Assembly: GCF_004614235.1 (NCBI RefSeq)
Contig: NZ_SPVH01000001.1
Coordinates: 124,001-188,000, forward strand
DNA from: Brevundimonas intermedia
GTDB taxonomy: Bacteria; Pseudomonadota; Alphaproteobacteria; Caulobacterales; Caulobacteraceae
Direction: 5' to 3'
DNA length: 64,000 nucleotides
Made by a program: the position numbers and the translations under genes. Positions 9,155-15,422 of this stretch are shown here, piece by piece. Positions within the stretch are counted from its first letter, which is position 1; each line of letters starts with the position of its first letter. The notes below the pieces were generated by a model. That model saw only the letters and a program-made list of their open reading frames with translations. It was not told the DNA's origin and searched no databases.

Positions 9155-10723
9155 ATGTTTCATAATCGCATCGATCGACGCGGCATCCTTCTGTCCGGAC
9201 TTGGCCTGGGCCTGTCCGCCGCAGGAGCGGTCGCTCAGACCCCGGACATGCCTTTCCGGACCTATCCCTTCACATTGGGCGTCGCGGCCGGCGATCCGAC
9301 GGCCGATGGGTTCGTCATCTGGACGCGGCTCGCGCCCAACCCCCTGGTTCAGGACGGCGACATGCCGCCGTTGGATGTCGCCGTCGGCTGGGAAGTGTCC
9401 ACCGATCCGGCATTCCGCAAAGTGATCCAGAAAGGTCGCGGAATCGCGCGCGCGGCGCTCGGCCATTCGGTCCATGTCGAGGTCGCCGGCCTGGCGCCCC
9501 ACACCCCCTACTGGTACCGCTTCTTCTCGCCCGGAAACCTGCCGAGCCCCGCAGGACGCGCACGCACGCTTCCGCTTCCCGGCGCCGCCGTAGACCAGGT
9601 GCGATTTGCATCGGTGGGCTGTCAGGATTTCGAGCGCGGCTTCTATACCGCCTATCGCCACCTCGCGGCGGAGCCCGACCTCGACGTCGTCTTCCACTAT
9701 GGCGACTACATCTACGAGTTCGGCCCACGAGAGCACGACGTCGTGCGGCGTCACTGGGGGGGCGAAACGACCACTCTCTCGGACTATCGGCTGCGCTATG
9801 CGCAATACAAGCTGGACCCAGACCTGCAGGCCGCCCATGCGGCGACGGCCTTCGTCATGACGTTCGACGACCACGAGATCGACGACAACTGGGCGGGCGA
9901 GCACGGCAAGGACGGCGGTCCTCCGGCGGTGTTCGCGGCGCGAAAGGCCGCCGCGCTTCAGGCCTGGTACGAGCATGCCCCCGTTCGTCCCCGCGTCCGG
10001 CCCGGCGTCGTCGGCGCACAGGCCTTCCGTCGTTTAGATTTCGGGAAGCTGATGCGGATGCACGTCCTGGACACACGCTCCTATCGCAGCCGCCAGGAAT
10101 GCGAAGGCGCCGCCATGACGCCGCTGGAACGCGCCGCCTGCAAGCCGGCCTATGCCGCCTCGCGCACGATGTTAGGCGCCGAACAGGAGGCCTGGCTGGA
10201 TGACGGTCTCATGCCCGGCTTCGGCTGGAACTTTATCGCCCAGCAGGTGATGGTGATGCCCTACGATGTCCGAAAGGACCGAGAGACCACGGCGCGGCGC
10301 AGCACCGACAACTGGAACGGCTATCCGCAGGCGCGGCTCGACCTGATCGACAGCATCAAACGCAAGGGGCTGACCAATGTCGTGATCGGCAGCGGAGACA
10401 TGCACCAGAACGTCGTGGGGTATGTGCCGCAGAACCCTCAAGATCCCACGTCCACGCCCATCGCCAGCGAGTTCCTGGCGACATCGATTTCATCGGGGGG
10501 CAGCGGCGGGCTGCGTCATCCGAACGAGCTGAACGTGCTGGACAACAATCCGAACGTTCAACTGCTCAACAATCAGCGCGGCTACCACCTCTACACGGTC
10601 TCGCCGAACGACTGGACAGCCGACATCAAGGCGCTGGATCAGGTGGACAGGCCCCACGGCCGATTGACGACCTTGGCGCGCTTCATGGTCGATCCACGCG
10701 AACCCCGACCCAGGAAGATTTGA
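9155..10723 (+). CDS. phoD: Alkaline phosphatase D (PhoD), Tat-exported
   Basis: The 522-residue protein begins with a twin-arginine signal (IDRRGILLSGLGLGLSAAG), as PhoD enzymes do because they fold with metals in the cytoplasm. An N-terminal Fn3-like PhoD_N domain (about 38-140, YPFTLGVAAGDPTADGFVIWTRL) precedes the catalytic domain. Candidate Fe/Ca ligands in order are C156 (SVGCQ), D184 and Y187 (GDYIYEFG), the DDHEIDDNW block with N245, and D415/H417 (GSGDMHQN). The enzyme hydrolyses phosphomonoesters and diesters in the periplasm. It lies 73 bases after the STN receptor on the same strand with no clear terminator between, so co-regulation by the surface-signalling system is plausible. 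Confidence 0.93.
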   Translation: MFHNRIDRRGILLSGLGLGLSAAGAVAQTPDMPFRTYPFTLGVAAGDPTADGFVIWTRLAPNPLVQDGDMPPLDVAVGWEVSTDPAFRKVIQKGRGIARAALGHSVHVEVAGLAPHTPYWYRFFSPGNLPSPAGRARTLPLPGAAVDQVRFASVGCQDFERGFYTAYRHLAAEPDLDVVFHYGDYIYEFGPREHDVVRRHWGGETTTLSDYRLRYAQYKLDPDLQAAHAATAFVMTFDDHEIDDNWAGEHGKDGGPPAVFAARKAAALQAWYEHAPVRPRVRPGVVGAQAFRRLDFGKLMRMHVLDTRSYRSRQECEGAAMTPLERAACKPAYAASRTMLGAEQEAWLDDGLMPGFGWNFIAQQVMVMPYDVRKDRETTARRSTDNWNGYPQARLDLIDSIKRKGLTNVVIGSGDMHQNVVGYVPQNPQDPTSTPIASEFLATSISSGGSGGLRHPNELNVLDNNPNVQLLNNQRGYHLYTVSPNDWTADIKALDQVDRPHGRLTTLARFMVDPREPRPRKI

Positions 10724-10883
10724 CTGGCGTTATTCAAAGTACAGGGCAAAGACGACGGCTTGAAGGACAAACGACCGCTCAGGTCTCTGCAGGAGGCAAT
10801 GGAACCTTTCTGCGCGATAGCCCAGCAGGCAGACCTTGGGCTCGTCCCAGATGAGACAACAAGAGCTCCTTGCGGAGGTCCAT

Positions 10884-10905
10884 CACCGTAGCGCTACGCG
10901 ATCGC
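10884..10905. repeat. Dispersed palindromic repeat, copy 1
   Basis: The 22-base string CACCGTAGCGCTACGCGATCGC contains a perfect 12-bp palindrome (CGTAGCGCTACG, 10887-10898 region). A near copy sits at 43793-43814 with G in place of C at the variable positions, and both are followed within about 25 bases by GAGCGCT. This copy lies in the 271-base gap between phoD and the metallophosphoesterase remnant, where no intact gene is seen. It may belong to a REP-like family, but only two copies were found here. Confidence 0.4.
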
Positions 10906-10994
10906 TCGATCCCGACCTGAGCGCTGCGCTCGGAGCAGCTTTCACATGAATTCTGTGGCCACGCCCTTTTGCAACCCGGCCGCTGACCACGGCA

Positions 10995-11405
10995 CTAGCG
11001 TTGATCGATGACTTCTCGCCCGTCGCCGGATTTCTCGATATCGAATGCGTCCAGCCGCCGTCCGGTCGCGTCGAAGGTCCGGAACGTCAGTCGGTCCGTG
11101 CTCACATCCACGACCTGGAACGGCTGGGTGTCCCCAATGCGTACGTCGGCCTGTTCTGCGGACTGCGGGTTGAGCGAGTACATTTTGGCACCGGCGATCG
11201 AGACGACATAGACCGGCCCTTTCGTGAGCTGGCCCAGCCGAGTGTAGTCGGTGATTGTGGCGAGCTCGATGGCGCCAATCTTAGTGCGGCGGAAGCGGTC
11301 TACCGTTTTGGCGCGGGCAACCTGATTGTTGAGCGATCGCGGGTGTCTAATGGACCCAGGTCGATGTGGACCAAACACTGGCCCGGAGAAGGAGGCGCTC
11401 CGCAC
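10995..11405 (-). pseudogene. Remnant of a metallophosphoesterase (C-terminal fragment)
   Basis: The C-terminal 90 residues read like the tail of a secreted calcineurin-like phosphoesterase: GPVYVVSIAGAKMYSL (about residues 63-78), then TQPFQVVDVSTDRLTFRTF and a final DATGRRLDAFDIEK strand. The first 45 residues show no family resemblance, and no catalytic metallophosphoesterase motifs (DxH, GDxxD, GNHE) occur in this frame or in the 171 bases up to the next gene. This is therefore best read as a decayed gene, on the opposite strand from phoD. The family call rests on recollection of the C-terminal pattern, so a small intact hypothetical protein cannot be excluded. Confidence 0.45.
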
Positions 11406-11576
11406 CTCGTGGCCATCTCCACACCGGCCGTTTTATACAGCCTTAGTCAAGAGGCTCTGGAGCGAACATTCTTTGAGATGATCGCCCGCCCCATGTCGGC
11501 TGCGCCGCCGCGCGCAAGCCCTCACGGCGGCTGAGCCCTGCTCGTTGGCTGGCAGTATTCGCGTGAGCCTGCTCTT

Positions 11577-12185
11577 CTACCGCTCGGACCTCGCGACAAA
11601 ATAAGGAAGCAGGCCCGCGACGACGCGGCGGCTAGCGTCCTCGTCCTGGTCGAGCATATCCCTGAGCGGCTCTCCGATCAGGGCTTCGCCGAAGGCGCTC
11701 AACGCGATGAAGAGAACGGCCGAGGACAGGCGGATCTGGCTTGCTTCGGAAGGATCGCCGAGCTTGTCCTGGATGGCGTGAACCAGACCGTTGACGGCGG
11801 CGCGGACAGGTTCCAGGTGCGACAGGTCGCCTTTCAGCACGATCCAGGCCGCCAGCTTGCCGGCCCCGCCTTCTGCAAAGGCGTCGAACACGGCGTTGAC
11901 CAGTTCCAGAGGCGCCCCGTCATCGGTGCGCAGACGCGCGATCGCGGTATCCAGCGCGTTGGACAGGTCCGCGACCATGGACCCCATCAACGCTGACTGA
12001 AGGCCTTCGGCTGAACCAAAATGGTGGATGAGGTTGGCGTGGGTCATGCCCAAGTCGTCGGCCACCGCCTTGAGCGTGACAGAGTCCGGCCCGCCCGCGA
12101 GCAGGCGCGCGCGCGCACAGACCAGGGCTTCCTGGCGGGCCTCTTCAGGGGTGCGCCGACGACGACGAACGCGCTCTATTGACAT
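11577..12185 (-). CDS. TetR-family transcriptional repressor
   Basis: The 202-residue protein has an N-terminal TetR helix-turn-helix (VTLKAVADDLGMTHANLIHHFGSAEGLQSALM, about residues 40-70) after an arginine-rich stretch, and an all-helical ligand domain containing LAAWIVLKGDL and SAVLFIALSAFGEALIGEPL. It is transcribed divergently from the Coq4-family gene, 61 bases apart, with a dyad (TACATCCATGTA) in between. The usual arrangement implies that it represses itself and the divergent coq4-DUF2147 pair. The inducer is unknown. Confidence 0.88.
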   Translation of the reverse strand: MSIERVRRRRRTPEEARQEALVCARARLLAGGPDSVTLKAVADDLGMTHANLIHHFGSAEGLQSALMGSMVADLSNALDTAIARLRTDDGAPLELVNAVFDAFAEGGAGKLAAWIVLKGDLSHLEPVRAAVNGLVHAIQDKLGDPSEASQIRLSSAVLFIALSAFGEALIGEPLRDMLDQDEDASRRVVAGLLPYFVARSER

Positions 12186-12195
12186 TGCTGTTAGT

Positions 12196-12207
12196 TACAT
12201 CCATGTA
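12196..12207. promoter_or_regulatory. Dyad TACAT-CC-ATGTA, probable TetR operator
   Basis: A perfect 5-2-5 inverted repeat sits in the 61-base divergent intergenic region, 11 bases from the TetR start codon and 40 bases from the coq4 start. Position and symmetry fit an operator for the adjacent TetR repressor. No second dyad was seen in the gap. Confidence 0.5.
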
Positions 12208-12246
12208 GATAGCAGATTGGTTAAGCGCAGCGGGCGGAGAGAGCAA

Positions 12247-13032
12247 GTGACAGCGGAACTATTGATCGACGACGGAGCATGCAAAGCGCCCGCCCGTGCG
12301 GCTGGCCGGCTTCAGCCCCGGCGTGTTCAGCCGCTAAGAGCCTTGCGCGCCCTGCGCCGCTTGATCGCCGATAAGGAAGACACCACCCAGGTGTTCGAGA
12401 TCATGAACGCACTGGCGGGAAGCTCGGTGCGGCGCGGTTATCACAAGATGCTGGAGCAGACCGAAGGCTCGCGACAGGCCTTCAAGATGGTTGAACTGGC
12501 GGATCGCCTGCATGACCGACCCTGGCTGGAATCCCTGCCTCGGAACTCCGTGGGTCGCGCCTATCTGGACTTCATCGACGAGCGCAATCTGTCGGCTTAT
12601 GGCCTGGCCGGCGAAAGCCAGAAAGTCGCCGACAGCGAGATCGAGGCCGCCCACCCCTATGCCTGGTATGCGCGTCGTCTGCGTGACGTCCATGATCTGT
12701 GGCACATCCTTACCGGCTATCGCACCGATGCGCTGGGCGAAGCCTGCGTGGTCGCCTTCTCGCTTCCGCAGACCCGCAGCGTCGGGTTCGGCCTGATCGC
12801 CGCCGGGGTCGCGGTGGAAGCGGCGCGGGCTCGAACGGGCCATCCCTGCGCGCGCGCCATTCTGCAGGCCTGGCGTCGCGGTCGCCGCGCCGCTTGGTTG
12901 CCGGGTCTGGATTACGAGGCCCTCATGGCCGAGCCTCTGGATCAGGCGCGGGCGCGTCTGGGTCTGGCCGGCCCCACGCTTTACGATCAGATTCCAGTCC
13001 AGCTACGCAACACTCTACTGGTTTCCACCTGA
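12247..13032 (+). CDS. Coq4-family protein
   Basis: From the GTG at 12247 (GGAGAGA upstream) the product is 261 residues. The hallmark is the metal-binding motif HDxxHx11E, seen here as HDLWHILTGYRTDALGE (about residues 155-171). Upstream the segment RNSVGRAYLDFIDERNL also fits the family. Coq4 proteins act in ubiquinone biosynthesis; recent work on the family links them to removal of the C1 carboxyl during quinone ring modification. A bacterial copy under a private TetR repressor is unusual for a housekeeping quinone gene, so the role may be accessory. The stop overlaps the start of the DUF2147 gene by one base. Confidence 0.85.
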   Translation: MTAELLIDDGACKAPARAAGRLQPRRVQPLRALRALRRLIADKEDTTQVFEIMNALAGSSVRRGYHKMLEQTEGSRQAFKMVELADRLHDRPWLESLPRNSVGRAYLDFIDERNLSAYGLAGESQKVADSEIEAAHPYAWYARRLRDVHDLWHILTGYRTDALGEACVVAFSLPQTRSVGFGLIAAGVAVEAARARTGHPCARAILQAWRRGRRAAWLPGLDYEALMAEPLDQARARLGLAGPTLYDQIPVQLRNTLLVST

Positions 13033-13457
13033 TGTTACGGGTCGCCGCTGCTCTGATCGTCGGTCTCGTTCTCGCGGGACCAGCGACCGCTCAGGATGAG
13101 CTTCTGATCGGCAAATGGCGCACCGCCGCCCAAGGGGGCGTGGTCGAGATCCACGCCTGCGGTTCCGCCCTGTGCGGCCGCGTCTTCGACGCTGCGCCCC
13201 TTCGGCGCAATCCGGATCAGAAGGACGTTCGCAATCGCGACCCAAACCTGCGCGACCGGCCTCTGCGAGGGGTGAGAGTTCTGGATGGATTCACGGGCGG
13301 CCCGACCGTCTGGAACGGCGGTCCGCTCTACGATCCCGACAGCGGTCAGCGCGCCTCTCGGGGAAGCTTGACGCTGGTCGGACGTGATCGTTTGTCGGTG
13401 CGGGGCTGCATCGCGCCCCTGCTGTGCCGCACCCAGATCTGGACGCGAGCGAACTAG
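13032..13457 (+). CDS. Secreted DUF2147-domain protein
   Basis: This 141-residue protein starts with a signal peptide (LRVAAALIVGLVLAGPATAQ). The DUF2147 fold is recognised by LIGKWRTAAQGGVVEIHACGSALCGRVF, the GGPLYDPDSG turn and the final CRTQIWTRAN strand. Four cysteines (in HACGSALCG and RGCIAPLLCR) could form disulphides. DUF2147 proteins are small periplasmic or outer-membrane-associated lipocalin-like barrels of unknown function, often stress- or lipid-linked. The start codon overlaps the Coq4 stop (TGATG), so the two are probably co-translated and share the TetR control. Confidence 0.85.
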   Translation: MLRVAAALIVGLVLAGPATAQDELLIGKWRTAAQGGVVEIHACGSALCGRVFDAAPLRRNPDQKDVRNRDPNLRDRPLRGVRVLDGFTGGPTVWNGGPLYDPDSGQRASRGSLTLVGRDRLSVRGCIAPLLCRTQIWTRAN

Positions 13458-13519
13458 GCCCGGCGGATCCACAGGGCCGCACAGCGCGGCCACGTCGCCA
13501 AACTCAATCGGATCGTTCC

Positions 13520-15196
13520 TCAGCCCACGTCGCTCATGGCGCGACCGGCGGCGCGGCCGGTGAAAAGGCATCCGCCCAGGAAGCTGCCCTCCAGGGCGTT
13601 GTAGCCGTGGGCGCCGCCGCCGCCGAACCCTGCCGCCTCGCCAGCGGCATAAAGACCTTCGAGGACCGATCCGTCGGCCTTCAGAACCCGGCTGCTCAGA
13701 TCGGTCTGAACGCCGCCCAGGCTCTTGCGCGTCAGGACATGAAGCTTGACGGCGATCAGCGGGCCGGCTGCGGGACCAAGCAGACGATGAGGCTTGGCGA
13801 CGCGCGCCAGCCGATCACCGAGATAGCGTCGGGCGTTATGGATGCCCTGAATCTGAAGGTCCTTGGCATAGGAATTGTCCATCTGGGCGTCGCGCGCCTC
13901 AATGATCCGAAGCACCGCCGCCGCGTCGAGAAGCGGCGCGGCCGTCAAGGCGTTCATCTTCGCGACCAGCGTCTCGACATCCTGGGCGACCACGAAATCC
14001 GCGCCCTGTGTCTTGAAGGCTTCGACCTCTGGCGACGCGCCCTTGCCCAGCCGGGTCTTGAGCACGCGCAGCCACTCACCGGAGGTGATGTCGCCGTTCT
14101 GCTCGGAGCCCGACAGAGCGAACTCCTTTTCGATGATCGCCTGCGTCAGCACGAACCATGAGTGATCGTGCGCCGCCAGGTCCGGCGTGGTGCGCAGATG
14201 GCGCAGGGTCGAGAGCGTGTCGTAGCCCGGCATAGCCGGAAACGGCAGGCGGCGCCCCAAGGCGTCCAGCCAGAGCGACGACGGCCCCGGCAATATCCGG
14301 ATGCCGTGACGAGGCCAGATCGGGTTCCAGTTCTGGATGCCCTCGACGTAGTGCCACATGCGGTCCCGGTTCACGAGGCGCGCGCCGGCGGCCTCGGCGA
14401 TGTCCAGTCCCCGGCCGTCGACATAGGCGGGCACGCCGGCGATCATCTCGCGCGGCGCCGTTCCCAGACGTGCCGGCCATAGGCGCCGCACCTTGTCATG
14501 GTCTCCGCCGATGCCCCCCGTGGCGATCAGGACCGCCGGCGCCCGCAGGAGGAAGGATCCTATCACCTCGCGATTGGACGGCGCCCCGCGCGGCGCATCG
14601 TCCGGGGCCAAACGAACCCCTGAAATGCCCGTCACGCGCCCGGCTTCCACGATCAGGTCATCGACACGGCAGCGTGAATGGAACGTTAGAGCTCCGCGCT
14701 TTTCCGCCGCTAGTGCGCGGCCTGCGAACGGGCCGCTCACCCCCGTCCCCGTCCCCCACGCCACATGGAATCGCGGCACAGAATTACCATGACCGTCGGC
14801 GCGTCCGTCGCCCCGCTCGGCCCAGCCGACCATCGGCGTGAGTCGAATGCCGTGCGCGCGCAACCAGCTGCGTTTCTCGCCCGCCGCGAATTCGACATAG
14901 GCCCGTCCCCAACGCGCCGCCCATTCGTCCTGCGCCAGCGGGCCGTCAAGACGGTCCCAGCCCGCGCTGCCCTGCCAGTCCGACCAGGCCAGATCGAATC
15001 CGTCACGCACGCCCAGCCGGCGCTGTTCGGGACTGTCGACCAGGAACAGGCCGCCGAACGACCAATAGGCTTGGCCGCCCAGGTTGGCAGCGCTTTCCTG
15101 ATCCACCAGCGCCACCCGGCGCCCGGCCTCGACCAGTTCGTTCGCGGCGACCAGCCCGGCCAGCCCCGCCCCAACGATTACCGCGTCATAGTCCAT
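13520..15196 (-). CDS. FAD-binding dehydrogenase (FAD_binding_2, COG3573-like)
   Basis: The 558-residue protein has an N-terminal dinucleotide fold (AVIVGAGLAGLVAANEL, residues 5-21). The flavin site motif GGQAYWSFGGLFLVDSPEQRRLG and a C-terminal FAD segment (GLYAAGEAAGFGGGGAHGYNALEGSFLGGCLFTG) are shared with flavocytochrome c and 3-ketosteroid dehydrogenase relatives. ATG 15196 is preceded by AGGGGG; reading further upstream adds low-complexity residues only. Family members reduce or dehydrogenate C=C bonds in the cytoplasm. It is divergent from a TonB receptor across a perfect dyad, so uptake and oxidation of the same ligand is plausible. The substrate, perhaps a terpenoid or steroid, is a guess. 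Confidence 0.87.
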   Translation of the reverse strand: MDYDAVIVGAGLAGLVAANELVEAGRRVALVDQESAANLGGQAYWSFGGLFLVDSPEQRRLGVRDGFDLAWSDWQGSAGWDRLDGPLAQDEWAARWGRAYVEFAAGEKRSWLRAHGIRLTPMVGWAERGDGRADGHGNSVPRFHVAWGTGTGVSGPFAGRALAAEKRGALTFHSRCRVDDLIVEAGRVTGISGVRLAPDDAPRGAPSNREVIGSFLLRAPAVLIATGGIGGDHDKVRRLWPARLGTAPREMIAGVPAYVDGRGLDIAEAAGARLVNRDRMWHYVEGIQNWNPIWPRHGIRILPGPSSLWLDALGRRLPFPAMPGYDTLSTLRHLRTTPDLAAHDHSWFVLTQAIIEKEFALSGSEQNGDITSGEWLRVLKTRLGKGASPEVEAFKTQGADFVVAQDVETLVAKMNALTAAPLLDAAAVLRIIEARDAQMDNSYAKDLQIQGIHNARRYLGDRLARVAKPHRLLGPAAGPLIAVKLHVLTRKSLGGVQTDLSSRVLKADGSVLEGLYAAGEAAGFGGGGAHGYNALEGSFLGGCLFTGRAAGRAMSDVG

Positions 15197-15280
15197 CACG
15201 CGTCCCCCTGTCGCGCCAACGTCGCGGCCGACGACATCGACAATCCAGCCCGCTTTCTGATGGCCGTCAACCAACATCGT

Positions 15281-15298
15281 TGTCAATAGGTATTGACA
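15281..15298. promoter_or_regulatory. 8-2-8 dyad TGTCAATAGGTATTGACA, probable operator
   Basis: A perfect inverted repeat with a GG centre sits midway between the divergent FAD dehydrogenase (start 15196) and the TonB receptor (start 15423). TTGACA within each arm could also act as a -35 element in either direction, though no convincing -10 was found at 17 bases. The binding regulator is not encoded next to it and must act from elsewhere. Confidence 0.55.
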
Positions 15299-15422
15299 TG
15301 ACGGTGAGTAGTGCGAAGTTGGCGACAACTGCCGGTGGCCCCGCCCCGCTGAGCAGAAAATACAGGCGGGAGGAAACGTAAGCACGCGCCGTCGATACAC
15401 CGACGCGTTCCGGGAGGATTTT

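Noticed and set aside
6802..9156. 784-residue minus-strand open frame
   Set aside because: It mirrors the TonB receptor barrel on the other strand; no recognisable domain, signal or start signal.
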